DNA of 64,000 nucleotides from Thermococcus gammatolerans EJ3. GTDB taxonomy: Archaea > Methanobacteriota_B > Thermococci > Thermococcales > Thermococcaceae. The position numbers and the translations under genes are program-made. This document shows, in pieces, positions 25,594 through 35,160 of this stretch. How positions within the stretch are numbered: position 1 is the first letter of the stretch; the number at the start of each line of letters is the position of its first letter. The stretch covers positions 1,240,001 through 1,304,000 of the forward strand of contig NC_012804.1 of the NCBI RefSeq assembly GCF_000022365.1, written 5' to 3'. Under the pieces are notes generated by a model, which had not been told where the DNA came from, did not search any database, and was given only the letters and a program-made list of their open reading frames with translations.

Positions 25594-27123
25594 TTATGCC
25601 TTTCGCCTCCTCAAGAAAAGCGTGAGGAGGGGCAATGCTATCAAAAGCCCGGGACCGCAGAGCTTCCAGCCCTCATTCTTTGAAGTGGTTGTGGTCGAGG
25701 GGATCGTTGACGTCGTTGTAGTGGCAGTCGTTGTAGTGGTGGCTGTAGTGGTAGCTACGGTGGTCTTTGTTGTGGTTGTTCCGGTTGTGTGGGACGTGGT
25801 TGTCATGGTGCTCGTGGTGTCGGGGTTTTCGAGGGGACAGAGGGCTTTGAGGCCGTTCTTGATGGTTTTGGCCTGGGGGGCGACGTTCCTAACCGAGACG
25901 CTCACCGGGAGGGGATTTCCTCCGGAGCGAACCCACGTTATGGGCGCAACGCTCTCAACTGGAAAGTCGAGCCTCTGAACCGAGACGTGGCAATTTGCAA
26001 AGCTCTCATCCTGTTTGAACACACCGAGGAAAAAGCTTGACTTCCCAAGACTCCCTGTGCCGAGGCTCGATCCGTTCAGCCCACCTGCGAAAACTATTCC
26101 CCCTGAGGGAAGGGATGTGAGTGCCCTTATCCAGTCTATCCCCCTGCTCCCGATTAGGACGGACTCCCCGATAGTCCCATACTCGTCCATGAAGAGAAGC
26201 CACGCCTGCGGAGTTTGGGCGGAATACGTTATGCCCCCGAGGACAAGTTTTCCCCCGGGAAGGAGCGAAACCGCGTTTGCCCAGTCCTCCCTCGGCCCGC
26301 CAACAACCCTCGCCCAGAGGAGCTTTCCATCGAGGTTCGTTCTGACAACTAAAAGGTTGACGTTGGTCTCATTGTTGAAGAGGGTGCTGTACCCAACTAA
26401 GGTCACACCCCTCCCGTCGACCTCCACATCATAGAGTCTATCCATCCCCTCAAAGCCGTAGGTTCTCTCCCATACCAACTCTCCGTTCTCTCCAACCTTC
26501 GCCAGCCAGAAGTCCAGTGAGCCGGTGGCGTTGGACTGGGCGATACCGCCGATGTAAACCCCCTGACCCGGAAGGATCCTCATCGTGACCGGAACAACCC
26601 TGAGGCTGGTGTTAATCACATAGGCGCTTTCAACGAGCCCCTCTGAATCCAGCCTGAGCAGGAGAGGTTTTTCCCCGGCGGATGAGAGCGCGAGGATTCC
26701 GTTTCCGTAGGGAAGAGCAGAGTATATCATCTCGGTGTTGTAGACCCTGCTCCACGCTATCCGGCCATCCTCGCCAACCAGAAAGACCCAGCCCCCGTTG
26801 AAGGACGCACTTCCCCCCGCGACCAGTATCGAACCGTCCGGGAGCACTTTAACACTCGACACAAGATCCCTGCCGGTTCCACCGTATGCCTTCTCCCAGA
26901 GAACCCTTCCATCTTCCTTGAACGCAACGAGCACCACGTCGAAGTCCCCGATGCCTGTTCCGTTGGATATCCCGGCCGCGATGATGGTGTTTCCACTGGC
27001 ATCTATCGCAATAAAAGAGCCGAGTCCGGAGGTAGTTCCCTCCATCATGACTGCCCCTTGGGCGAGGCTGGCAGTTGAGAGCAGAAGGATGAGCACGAGT
27101 AACCTGACCTTCAATTCCTTCAC
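25594..27123 (-). CDS. Secreted protein with CGP-CTERM anchor and Thr-rich stalk
   Basis: 509 residues. Signal peptide VRLLVLILLLSTASLAQG, then about 370 residues of delta-60/beta-propeller-like repeats (DGSILVAGGSASFNGGW, SLLPGGKLVLGGITYSA, SLPSGGIVFAGGLNGSS), a stalk of nearly pure Thr, and a final CGPGLLIALPLL-FLRRRK. That last part is the CGP-CTERM sorting signal confined to Thermococci and close kin: Cys-Gly-Pro, one helix, basic end, believed to be lipid-linked after cleavage. The protein should stand off the cell surface; ligand unknown. GTG 27123 is chosen because it places the signal peptide at the amino end. Confidence 0.85.
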   Translation of the reverse strand: MKELKVRLLVLILLLSTASLAQGAVMMEGTTSGLGSFIAIDASGNTIIAAGISNGTGIGDFDVVLVAFKEDGRVLWEKAYGGTGRDLVSSVKVLPDGSILVAGGSASFNGGWVFLVGEDGRIAWSRVYNTEMIYSALPYGNGILALSSAGEKPLLLRLDSEGLVESAYVINTSLRVVPVTMRILPGQGVYIGGIAQSNATGSLDFWLAKVGENGELVWERTYGFEGMDRLYDVEVDGRGVTLVGYSTLFNNETNVNLLVVRTNLDGKLLWARVVGGPREDWANAVSLLPGGKLVLGGITYSAQTPQAWLLFMDEYGTIGESVLIGSRGIDWIRALTSLPSGGIVFAGGLNGSSLGTGSLGKSSFFLGVFKQDESFANCHVSVQRLDFPVESVAPITWVRSGGNPLPVSVSVRNVAPQAKTIKNGLKALCPLENPDTTSTMTTTSHTTGTTTTKTTVATTTATTTTTATTTTSTIPSTTTTSKNEGWKLCGPGLLIALPLLTLFLRRRKA

Positions 27124-27161
27124 CCGGAGTGGAATCGAGGGGGATAATAAAAAGTTGCCGC

Positions 27162-27548
27162 TCATTCGAACTCGTCCGGAACCTCCAGACCGTCCCCATT
27201 CTCCTCCTCCAGCTCCCTTATTTCAAAAACCTTGAGTGGAACCCTCTTGAGGGCCTTTCCAACCACGGCCTTGGCTATTCTCTCGGCGTGCTCTATACTC
27301 TGGGCGTTGAAGACCTTGAGCGTGAGGTATATCCCAACCAGCCCGACGGAGCCTATCACGAAGGCACTCTCGAAATGGGCGCCGCAGACGGGGCACTGGG
27401 AGTAGCCAATCTCAACCCTCACGAAGTCGAGGTTCTCCTTGTTGAGGGCCTTTGCGACCTTGCTCACCGCGACGTTTATCGCGTCCTCGCTCGTTTCCAC
27501 ATCCTTGACTATTATCGGGGCTTCGAGCACAACGACGTAGTCCCCCAT
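27162..27548 (-). CDS. UPF0212 / DUF555 family protein
   Basis: 128 residues, matching the small archaeal UPF0212 family: GDYVVVLEAPIIVKDVETSED, a CPVCGAHFESAF zinc-like knuckle near residue 52, and LKRVPLKVFEIREL. Function unknown. It follows the DUF357 gene by 9 bases, so the pair forms an operon; the two families are often annotated side by side in Thermococcales. Confidence 0.88.
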   Translation of the reverse strand: MGDYVVVLEAPIIVKDVETSEDAINVAVSKVAKALNKENLDFVRVEIGYSQCPVCGAHFESAFVIGSVGLVGIYLTLKVFNAQSIEHAERIAKAVVGKALKRVPLKVFEIRELEEENGDGLEVPDEFE

Positions 27549-27557
27549 GGTCCCACC

Positions 27558-27845
27558 TCACCCGAAGGCAAAAAGCCTGTCGTCTTCACCCCTAAAGACA
27601 CCGAGCCTTACACCGGCGTCGATAAAGCCGTGGGCGTAATTCAGCGCCGCGAAGGCCGTCACGTAGTCGCCCTTCTCGTAGTAATACCTGGCGTCCTCAA
27701 AATAGCTCCTCGCCATCGTCAAAAAATCCTCAGCAACTTTGTGAAGGAGGCTTTTCTCATGAACTGCAACCTCAAGGGTCTTTAAGGCCTCCTCTGTTAT
27801 TCTAAAATACCTCTCGAGCTTCTCATCGGTGATCTCTCGCCCCAC
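27558..27845 (-). CDS. DUF357 family protein
   Basis: 95 residues, all-helical, with [21 protein letters not shown] and [19 protein letters not shown], which mark archaeal DUF357. The helical repeat resembles HEPN-type or TPR-like bundles but lacks a visible R-x4-6-H site. GTG start. The TATA box GGTTTATAAAACC on this strand (27874-27886) lies about 30 bases upstream. Role unknown. Confidence 0.82.
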   Translation of the reverse strand: MGREITDEKLERYFRITEEALKTLEVAVHEKSLLHKVAEDFLTMARSYFEDARYYYEKGDYVTAFAALNYAHGFIDAGVRLGVFRGEDDRLFAFG

Positions 27846-27941
27846 CGGTCTCGCCTCGCTGAGGGTTGGGCCCCGGTTTTATAAACCTTGCCCACCATCA
27901 CCGTTAAATATCTGAACCCCCTAGGTCAGAGGGGTGAGGCC

Positions 27942-28670
27942 ATGATAAAGGTCGTTTTCTTTGACCTTGACGACACGCTCATCGACACAAGCAAACTCGC
28001 CGAGATCGCAAGGCGAAACGCGATAGAGAATATGATCCGTGCCGGTATGCCCGTCGATTTCGGCATAGCCTACCATGAGCTCCTTGAGCTGATAAACGAG
28101 TACGGGAGCAACTTCAACAGGCACTTCGACTACCTCCTGAGGCGCCTCGATCTCCCTCACAACCCCAGGTGGATAGCGGCGGGAGTAATAGGTTACCACA
28201 ACACTAAGATCTCCCACCTCAAGACCGTACGGGGAGTTAAGAGGACCCTCCTTCGCCTCAAAGAGATGGGTCTTAAACTGGGGATAATCACCGACGGAAA
28301 TCCCGTCAAACAGTGGGAGAAGATTCTTCGAACGGAGATAGAGGATTACTTCGATGAAGTCCTTATATCCGACTTCGTGGGCGTCAAGAAGCCCCACAGA
28401 AAGATCTTCGAGAAGGCCCTCCGGAAGTTTGAAGTCCAGCCCGGGGAAGCCATGATGGTCGGCGACAGGCTGTACTCCGACATATACGGGGCCAAGCAGG
28501 TGGGAATGCACACCGTCTGGTTCAAATACGGAAAGTACGCCAACAAAGAGCTTGACTATCTCGAATACGCCGACTTCGTCATCAGATCACTTGAGGAAGT
28601 TCCGGAGATAGTGAGGGGACTCAACGATGAGGAAGAAGAGCGTTCAGATCCGGAAGTTCATGCTGATTGA
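27942..28670 (+). CDS. HAD-superfamily phosphatase (TIGR02253 type)
   Basis: 242 residues. HAD motif [15 protein letters not shown], motif [11 protein letters not shown], motif III Lys in [11 protein letters not shown], motif [15 protein letters not shown]. Thermococcales members are annotated as glyceraldehyde-3-phosphate phosphatase or general phosphatase. ATG 27942 has GGGGTGAGG ahead. TATA-like GTTAAATA at 27903-27910. It overlaps the ASCH gene by 44 bases, so the two are translated from one mRNA. Confidence 0.88.
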   Translation: MIKVVFFDLDDTLIDTSKLAEIARRNAIENMIRAGMPVDFGIAYHELLELINEYGSNFNRHFDYLLRRLDLPHNPRWIAAGVIGYHNTKISHLKTVRGVKRTLLRLKEMGLKLGIITDGNPVKQWEKILRTEIEDYFDEVLISDFVGVKKPHRKIFEKALRKFEVQPGEAMMVGDRLYSDIYGAKQVGMHTVWFKYGKYANKELDYLEYADFVIRSLEEVPEIVRGLNDEEEERSDPEVHAD

Positions 28671-29208
28671 CTCCGCCTACAAGTCGAGGATCCTCAGGGG
28701 AGACAAGGTCACGACGATACGCTACGGGAGTTACGAAGCCAAACCCGGGAGCGAGGTCTACCTTGTGATAACGCCGAGCGACACTGCCATAGCGAAGGTT
28801 AGGATCACGAAGGTCGAGCGGAAGAAGGTTAGGGAACTCACCAACGAAGATGCAAGGCTCGATGGCTTCTCGGACGTTAAGGAGCTCCTCCGCGAGCTGA
28901 ACAAAATCTACGGCGAGCTCTACGGGGACGACGAGGTCACGATAATAGGTTTTGAGGTGGTCAAGCGTTTTAAAGATGGAATTCCCCTCAAGTGGCTCAA
29001 GGGGCTCAACTACCGCGAGCCCGAGGAGATAGCGCGCCTCTACCTCGAAAACCAAGATAAGCTCAACTTCAACCGCGAAACGGACTTCATAATGCGCAGG
29101 ATTTACAACGAGGGGCTCGGGAAGGCGGTGAGAACCTTCGGACCGAAGAAAGTCCAGCAGGCACTGTTAAAGGTCTACCACGGCCTCTACAACGAGGGGC
29201 TGATTTAG
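28627..29208 (+). CDS. ASCH-domain protein
   Basis: 193 residues. An ASCH beta-barrel in the first 115 residues ([48 protein letters not shown]) with the G-x-K-x-x-T-I-R-type entry motif, plus a helical tail of about 75 residues (…[14 protein letters not shown]…, …[15 protein letters not shown]…). ASCH domains bind RNA or modified nucleosides. The 44-base overlap with the HAD gene suggests functional coupling. Confidence 0.8.
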   Translation: MRKKSVQIRKFMLIDSAYKSRILRGDKVTTIRYGSYEAKPGSEVYLVITPSDTAIAKVRITKVERKKVRELTNEDARLDGFSDVKELLRELNKIYGELYGDDEVTIIGFEVVKRFKDGIPLKWLKGLNYREPEEIARLYLENQDKLNFNRETDFIMRRIYNEGLGKAVRTFGPKKVQQALLKVYHGLYNEGLI

Positions 29209-29245
29209 AAAAGCTTTTTAGGTTCCTCTTTCTCTTCACTCTGCC

Positions 29246-29863
29246 ATGAAGAAGAGCCCCTTCCAACTCCTCTCCCTGGGACTGCTCCTCGCCTTAGCCC
29301 TTCAGCTTGCAGGCGGGTTTAAAGGTATAAACGAGGCCCTTAACTCGGCCCTTCCCCTAATAGACACTCCCTGGATGAACCTGCTAACGGCCCTGGGGGG
29401 AAACGCGTTCTTAGCCCTTTTTGCCATCATTGTAGTTCTCTACGAGATGAAGAAGCTGGGTGGCGTATCTTCAAAGACCCTTGCCTTTCTCATCGCTCTC
29501 TCCCTCGGCCTCGTCGCGGTCGGTGCGCTGAAGGCCCTCCTCGCCGAGCCAAGACCGAGACCGCTCCCGGGGGCCGGTTTTCTGAGCTCGGGGGCGTTCC
29601 CCTCGGGCCACACCTTCAGAGCCTCAATAATAGCGAGCTACGTTTCAGACCGCTGGAAGAAACTTGCTCCGCTCGCGTGGGCCTACGCCATTGGAATAGC
29701 CCTCACGAGGCTCTTCCTCCACTACCACTGGCTTAGCGACGTCCTTTTCAGCCTCCTCTTTGCCCCCTGGCTTTATCTACTGCTCCGCTCCACGGAGAAA
29801 CTCTGGCTTCCCATCATGGGGAGAATACTCAAAAAACTCAACCTGGAGGTCGTTGAGGCATGA
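29246..29863 (+). CDS. PAP2-family membrane phosphatase
   Basis: 205 residues, about six membrane helices. The three PAP2 catalytic motifs are present: KALLAEPRPRPLPG, FPSGHTFRAS, and RLFLHYHWLSDVL. Likely dephosphorylates a lipid (polyprenyl or archaetidyl) phosphate. Overlaps the following gene by 4 bases (ATGA). Confidence 0.88.
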   Translation: MKKSPFQLLSLGLLLALALQLAGGFKGINEALNSALPLIDTPWMNLLTALGGNAFLALFAIIVVLYEMKKLGGVSSKTLAFLIALSLGLVAVGALKALLAEPRPRPLPGAGFLSSGAFPSGHTFRASIIASYVSDRWKKLAPLAWAYAIGIALTRLFLHYHWLSDVLFSLLFAPWLYLLLRSTEKLWLPIMGRILKKLNLEVVEA

Positions 29864-30321
29864 ACGGTTTCATCGAGGTCTTCCTGCTATCCCTCATTCC
29901 AACCTTCGAGGGGCGCTATGCGATAGTCTATGGCATAGGGAGGGGCTATCCTCTCTGGGAGACCCTTCTGAGCGCTTCCCTCGGCGTTCTGCTACTCTCG
30001 CTCCTCCTGCCTTTGGCGCTTCCACTGATAGACCGAATCATGCTCTGGCTCGAAAAAACGCCCCTCCGAAAGGTGGCCCACCTCTACCTCTACTACGTCG
30101 AGCGTGCTCGGAGAAAGGCCCACCCCTACGTGGAAAGGTGGGGCTTCATCGGCCTCACAATCTTCGTTGCCATTCCGTTGCCAGGGACTGGTGTGTGGAC
30201 GGGAGCATTGGCGGCTTACCTCCTCGGAATCGAGAAAAAGCAGACGGTTCCCGCTTTAATCCTCGGCGGGCTTTTGAGCATGGCGATAACGGTTCTGCCC
30301 GCGCTGGGGCTGTTTGGGTGA
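29860..30321 (+). CDS. COG2426 small membrane protein (Sm_multidrug_ex)
   Basis: 153 residues with four to five membrane helices. The start LSLIPTFEGRYAIVYGIGRGYP and the re-entrant-like FVAIPLPGTGVWTGALAAYLLG are the signature of this family, named 'small multidrug export' from homology only; it is distantly DedA-like. Coupled to the PAP2 gene through an ATGA overlap, which hints at a role in lipid-carrier recycling rather than drug export. Confidence 0.8.
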   Translation: MNGFIEVFLLSLIPTFEGRYAIVYGIGRGYPLWETLLSASLGVLLLSLLLPLALPLIDRIMLWLEKTPLRKVAHLYLYYVERARRKAHPYVERWGFIGLTIFVAIPLPGTGVWTGALAAYLLGIEKKQTVPALILGGLLSMAITVLPALGLFG

Positions 30322-30335
30322 TGCTATGGTGGGGC

Positions 30336-31747
30336 TCAATCCATTAAGCGTTGAGATAAGCTCTGGAAATCCCTTAGATCTCCTACAAGCCAGCCCCTTT
30401 CCCTCAGCGCTTCCTTTTCTTCAACGTTCTTCGCAACCAGCCCGTAAGTCCTCCCCCAGTCTTCCAGTCCCACAAGCCCAGCCTTTCTCTCAAGGTCTCT
30501 TAAAATCCCTCTCGCCTCCCTCCCGCTTAACTCCTTCCACTTGACCTCAGCGAAGAGCGCCCGCTTTTCCCGCTCGTTCAGGGCAACCAAATCAATCTCC
30601 TCTCCCTTCCTCCACCAGCGACCGAGCTTCGTGAAGCGGAAGCCCGTCAGCTTGAGAAACACCTCAGGATTCCTCACCAGTCTCTCGAAAACCGAGCCGA
30701 GGTAGAGGTTGAAGTCCTCCCCCGAGCGCTCCCAGACTTCCTCCGCAAGGCCGGCTTCAAGGTAGCTCTTGTTCGGGAGCACGTAGCGGAACCAGAAGGC
30801 GAAGTAGTTGTCGGCTATCGAGTAGAGACCCCTCTTGCTGGCCTTCTTCACTGTTGCCGTCACCGGGACTTCACGCTCAACCACGCCGAGCCTCTGGAGA
30901 ACCGCCAGATACTTGGACACGAGGCTCTTATCGAGGCTGGTGGCGTTCACTATCTCGCCGAACCTGCTCCTTCCGCTCGCTATGGCCTGAAGTATTGCGA
31001 AATAGTTTGCGGGCTCTCGGAGTTCCTCCCGGAGTAAAAACTCCGCCTCTTCGTAGAGGAATGCCCCCTTTGAGAGCACCCTCTCGATTACGTTCTCGTC
31101 AAAGCTTTTCTCTGGACTGAACTGGAGCAGGTAAGCGGGAATTCCATCAGTGATTCCCCAGACCTTCACGAGGTCTTCAACGGTGTAATCGGGCAGGAAC
31201 TCCCGGATGTGGAAGAAGGGAATCTCAGTCAAACGCCACTGGCCCGTTCTCCTCCCGTAGAGTGGGCTTTTGTAGGCCAGAACCTCGTTTTCCATTGCCG
31301 AGACGCTGGAACCGCAGAGGATGAGCATTATTTTCGTTTTTGACAGCTTCAAATCCCACGCCCTCTGGAGGAGCGAGAGGACCGGGCGGTGGTGTTCGAC
31401 GAGAAGGGGGAACTCGTCGATTATCAGGATTACACGCTCCTCGCCAATTCTGTCGGCAAAAGCCATTAAGAGCTCGTCGATTTCTTCAAAGGCAACCCTT
31501 CCAAAGAGCGTATCCCCTAAAAACTCGGCCAGAAGTCTCTGAAGCTCCCTCAAGTTGTCGCGGTAGGGCTTCTCAGTCGCGAGAAAGTAGACGTGAGGCT
31601 TATCCCTCCCGAAGTGAAGGAGCAGTTCTGTCGTGCCGATTCTTCGCCGGCCATAGATTACTTAATGAATTCCGCCCTATTGCTTTTATACTCCTTTTCA
31701 AGGAACTCCAGTTCGCGCCCTCTGTCCACGAACTTTTGTCTACTCAT
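30336..31747 (-). pseudogene. AAA ATPase (ATPase_2/DUF234 type), frameshifted and with mutated Walker A
   Basis: ATG 31747 starts MSRQKFVDRGRELEFLEKEY … RAEFIK then TAA at about 31661. One frame over the text continues IYGRRRIGTTELLLHFGRDK and stays open to 30336, with Walker B VILIIDEFPLLVEH, an HTH region and a nuclease-like tail (EEIDLVALNEREKRALFAEVKW). One G is missing near 31658-31662. In addition the P-loop reads GRRRIGTT where GRRRxGKT is usual, so the ATP-binding Lys is gone. An in-frame Met at 31553 could only give a protein without a P-loop. The gene looks dead. Confidence 0.8.
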
Positions 31748-31856
31748 GAGTATAATACTTGTGCTTCAACTATTTAAGAGTTGCAGAGTCCTCGGAACGT
31801 CTGGTTGTTTTGGACACCTTGTTGTCTTGTTGTTGACTAAAAAAGGGATGAAGGAA

Positions 31857-33179
31857 TCACTTCGTCGCCCTCGTTATTCCCACGTCCTTCACGAGAACGT
31901 AGGGCGTGATGACGGGCCTCGAAACCTCCCACCAGTGTACCTGGAACGGCTCGTTGCTTATAGCAACTACGTTGCTCAAAATCCTCCCGAGGTTGTCGCT
32001 GACGCGGATGTTCCTTATAGGCTTTAGCTCATTGTTCTCAAGCAGGAAGATTCCGTCGCGCGGTATCGTCGAGAAGTCGCCGGTCACGTAGTTCTGGAAG
32101 CGAGTGTACCAGACGTTGGTGATGTAGATGCCCCTCTTAACCTCGCCGAAGAGCTCGGACTTGGAGTAGTCGCCGGGCTCGAGAACGAGGTTCCAGGGCC
32201 TCGGCATTATCAAGCCGGCGTTGGCGGTTGTCTCGGTTCCGTACTTCTTGGCGAGGCTTGTGTTGAGGAGGAACGTCTTGAATGTCCCGTTCTCTATGAC
32301 GGTGGTTTCTCTCGTCGGAACGCCCTCGTCGTCGAACTTCCTGCTTCCATAGCCGTTGGGCAGGTTTCCAACGTCCTTGAGCGTCACCAACTCGCTCGCG
32401 ACCTTCTGGCCTAGCTTTCCAGCCAGGAACGAAAAGCCCGCCTCTGCTGCATAAGCTGAGAGCATGAAGCCCATGTAGCTGAGCAGATTCGCAAACGCTA
32501 AGGGGTCGAAGATGACGTCGAACCTCCCCTCAGGCCCCTGAACAGGATTGCGAGCCATGTGGGCAATCTCTCCAGCTTTCCTTCCGGCCAATTCGGGGTC
32601 GAACTTCTTCAGAACCCTCGCGGAGCAGGTGCCGTGTCCGCTCTCAAGGTCGCCCACGAAGGCCCTGACGCTTATCTCTATCCCCGTTCCCTCGTCGAAG
32701 GCCTCAACCCCGTTGCTCGTGGTCAGGTAAAGCCTGTTGTGGTCGGTGTAGAGAACTCCCGCAACGCGCTTGGCACCTTCGCTCAGGGCGGAGTTTATGG
32801 CAGTCTCCACGTAGTCGTTTGGCTCATCGAGTTCGACGATAGCTTTATCGAAGGTCTCGGGGATGTCTTTGTATTTGAACGGGCCTTGGGCTATTCCGTA
32901 GTAGTCCTCCTTGGGCGAGAGGTTCTCGATGTTCTTCTTGAGGGTCTTCAAAACCCGCTCGACGTTCTCCTCGCTCAGCTCGGTTACCGTTGTGCTCGCT
33001 ATCCTTTTCTCCTTCTCGACGAAGAGTTCCACCTTCCTCTCGTGCCAGTGCTTGGCGACCGTTATCTCGTTGTTGGCGAAGCGGACTTGTCTGCGGTTGG
33101 TTTCATAGCTCAGAACGACGACGTCGCCGAAGCCGAGCTCTTCGGCCTTCTTCAGGATGAATTCGTTAAGCTCGAACAT
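31857..33179 (-). CDS. tldE: TldE/PmbA family protease subunit
   Basis: 440 residues. Family features: FRFANNEIT-like QVRFANNEITVAKHW, ERKVELFVEKEKRIAS, LENNELKPIRNIRVSDNLGRILSN at the end. TldE has no metal site and serves as the non-catalytic half of the TldD/TldE heterodimeric metalloprotease that degrades unfolded peptides. Starts 11 bases after the tldD stop; GAGGTGGCG precedes ATG 33179. Confidence 0.92.
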   Translation of the reverse strand: MFELNEFILKKAEELGFGDVVVLSYETNRRQVRFANNEITVAKHWHERKVELFVEKEKRIASTTVTELSEENVERVLKTLKKNIENLSPKEDYYGIAQGPFKYKDIPETFDKAIVELDEPNDYVETAINSALSEGAKRVAGVLYTDHNRLYLTTSNGVEAFDEGTGIEISVRAFVGDLESGHGTCSARVLKKFDPELAGRKAGEIAHMARNPVQGPEGRFDVIFDPLAFANLLSYMGFMLSAYAAEAGFSFLAGKLGQKVASELVTLKDVGNLPNGYGSRKFDDEGVPTRETTVIENGTFKTFLLNTSLAKKYGTETTANAGLIMPRPWNLVLEPGDYSKSELFGEVKRGIYITNVWYTRFQNYVTGDFSTIPRDGIFLLENNELKPIRNIRVSDNLGRILSNVVAISNEPFQVHWWEVSRPVITPYVLVKDVGITRATK

Positions 33180-33189
33180 CGCCACCACC

Positions 33190-34608
33190 TCACGGCCTCC
33201 TCAGCGGTATGTCCCTCAACCTTGCGTGCGCTCCACCCATCCAGACGGGAACGCCCTGTCCGGGTTCGCCCTTCCCACAGGTTCCTGGGTAGAACTCGAC
33301 GTCCTTGCCAACCGCGTCAACACTGCTCCAGAGGGCTCTGGTGGTTATCTCGAGGATTGGCCTCCTGACTGGGTGCTTTATCTCGCCGTTCTCGATGAGG
33401 TAGGCCTCTCTGCCGATGTACCTCTGCTGGTAGCGCCTGTCGTCTATGTTCCACTCGTTGAAGGACACCATATAGACGCCGAGCTTTATGTCCTCAATCA
33501 GCTCCTCGAAGGAGTAATCGCCTGGCGCGAGGTAGGTGTTGGCCATCCTCACTATCGGCTCGCGGTTGTAGTTTACCGCCCTCGCGGCCGCGTTCGAGCG
33601 CCCCCCGAGCTTTGCCGCGTACTCCCTGTTGGTCAGAAACTCATTTATGATTCCGTTCCTTATGAGGTACCTCGGGCGAGCCTTAACGCCCTCGTCATCG
33701 TAGAGGTAGAAGCCCCAGCTGTTCGGAATCGTCGGGTCATCTATCACCGTAACGACCTCGCTCCCGATTCTCTCGCCGAGCATGTCGGGCTTGACGAAGC
33801 TCTCACCTGCCTGAGCGGCCTCCCTGCCGAAAATCCTGTCGGACTCGTACGGATGTCCAACGCTCTCGTGAACCGCTATGCCAGCGACCTCAGGGCTTAT
33901 GACGAGGTCAACCCTTCCCTCGGGTGGCTTCTTGCCCTCGGTGATGAGCCTCTTTAAGGCTTTAACGTCCTTCACCGCCCAGTTCCAGGGCTCGTCCTTC
34001 TCGATTAGCTCGAAACCGCCCGAGAATGCCCTCTGGACGAAGGGCGCCTGCTCCATCTGACCGTTCTCGAAGACGACGAGGTTGTAGACAACGGAAATGC
34101 GCGGGATTTTGCTCTTTACATAAGCTCCTTCGCTGTTGACGAAGACCTTCTTCCAGAGCTGGTCGGAGTACATTAAATAGCGCATCGGCACGTTTATTCC
34201 AGTTGCCTTGACCTCCTCCTCGATTTTCCTGAGGATTTCGAGCTTCTCTTCAGGGGAAATGTCTCTGAAGTCCTTCTTCATCTTGACCTTGTAGGAAACG
34301 CGATGGAAGTCCTCCTCGCTGAACTCAATCGGCTCGTTTCTAACCTGTGAAGCCGCCTTCGCCAGCTTGACGGCCCTCTTAACGGCCTCGGCAACGCTTT
34401 CCCGAGTTAAAACGTTCGTGCTCGCGAATCCCATTCCGCCGTCGGCGAGAACCCTTATCCCGATTCCCCTGTCGGCCTCGATGTCCATTCCCTCGGGAGA
34501 ACCGTTCTTCATTGCCAAGTGCGTCCCGCTCTTCTCCTCGTAGCGGGCCTCGGCGTAGGAAGCGCCAAGCTCAAGGGCCTTCTCGACGGCGAACTCCAAA
34601 AGCTCCAT
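33190..34608 (-). CDS. tldD: TldD metalloprotease subunit
   Basis: 472 residues. Zinc-site VAGIAVHESVGHPYESDRI (H-E-x-x-x-H), the downstream Cys ligand in GTCGKGEPGQ, and GRSNAAARAVNY. With TldE it forms a heterodimer with a sealed inner chamber cutting flexible peptides. First gene of a two-gene operon; a TATA box (CTTTTATACTCC on this strand) lies near 34650-34661. Confidence 0.94.
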   Translation of the reverse strand: MELLEFAVEKALELGASYAEARYEEKSGTHLAMKNGSPEGMDIEADRGIGIRVLADGGMGFASTNVLTRESVAEAVKRAVKLAKAASQVRNEPIEFSEEDFHRVSYKVKMKKDFRDISPEEKLEILRKIEEEVKATGINVPMRYLMYSDQLWKKVFVNSEGAYVKSKIPRISVVYNLVVFENGQMEQAPFVQRAFSGGFELIEKDEPWNWAVKDVKALKRLITEGKKPPEGRVDLVISPEVAGIAVHESVGHPYESDRIFGREAAQAGESFVKPDMLGERIGSEVVTVIDDPTIPNSWGFYLYDDEGVKARPRYLIRNGIINEFLTNREYAAKLGGRSNAAARAVNYNREPIVRMANTYLAPGDYSFEELIEDIKLGVYMVSFNEWNIDDRRYQQRYIGREAYLIENGEIKHPVRRPILEITTRALWSSVDAVGKDVEFYPGTCGKGEPGQGVPVWMGGAHARLRDIPLRRP

Positions 34609-34734
34609 GCACATCACCTCGGATTACTGCATAGAATAGTTCACGGAGGAGTATAAAAGTCTTTTCGTTCAGATGACGGTCGAAAGAGGAGGAAGGTTTA
34701 AGCACCCATGACGATAGAAACATGGGAGGTGGAG

Positions 34735-34881
34735 ATGAGCAAAGAGGTACATCTGAAAACAAAGAAGCTTGAGGAAGAGGAAGTTGGCGAGGTGGAACTT
34801 AGAGAGCTTGAGAGGCTCTCCAAAGAGACCCTTGAAGACGGGATTTCCTGGGAAGAGGCTAAGAAGGAGCTCGGTCTTTGA
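34735..34881 (+). CDS. Small RelB-like antitoxin
   Basis: 48 residues, highly charged: an amino-terminal KEVHLKTKKLEEEEVGEVEL and a tail LEDGISWEEAKKELGL of the type seen in archaeal RelE antitoxins. GGGAGGTGGAG directly before ATG 34735 decides the start; an in-frame ATG at 34708 would add nine residues. It is followed 10 bases later by the RelE start, with AGGTG at 34881-34885. Confidence 0.72.
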   Translation: MSKEVHLKTKKLEEEEVGEVELRELERLSKETLEDGISWEEAKKELGL

Positions 34882-34891
34882 GGTGCTTTGA

Positions 34892-35157
34892 ATGGTTTAC
34901 AGTGTTCTCCTCCCCCGAAACGCCATAAAAAGACTAAAAACGCTTCCGAACACATAAAACGGAAATTTGAAGAACTCGTTGAGGAACTCAAATATAACCC
35001 CATCCCTTCTGAAAAGTTCGACGTTAAGAAGCTCAAGGGAAGGGAAAACACATTCAGGGTTCGTCTGGGCGAGTACAGGGTAATCTACGAACTTCAGCGG
35101 AAGAAACTGCTTATTCTCGTCATCAAATTTGGGAAGAGGAAGAACGTTTACGAATGA
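34892..35157 (+). pseudogene. RelE-family toxin, frameshifted (second locus)
   Basis: ATG 34892 reads MVYSVLLPRNAIKRLKTLP, a perfect archaeal RelE amino end, and then hits TAA at 34955. The next frame carries on HIKRKFEELVEELKYNPIPS … DVKKLKGRENTFRVRLGEYR … IKFGKRKNVYE to the stop at 35155. Adding one A at 34948-34951 joins both halves into an 88-residue toxin. Antitoxin upstream is intact. Either genuine inactivation or a base missed in sequencing. Confidence 0.78.
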
Positions 35158-35160
35158 AAA

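Noticed and set aside
25690-25800. Simple repeat or CRISPR-like array (repeated GTNGT units)
   Set aside because: It is the coding sequence for the Thr-rich stalk of the CGP-CTERM protein.
31545-31553. Internal Met as true start of the AAA ATPase at 30.3 kb
   Set aside because: It would remove the P-loop and the conserved amino end that are plainly readable upstream in two frames.
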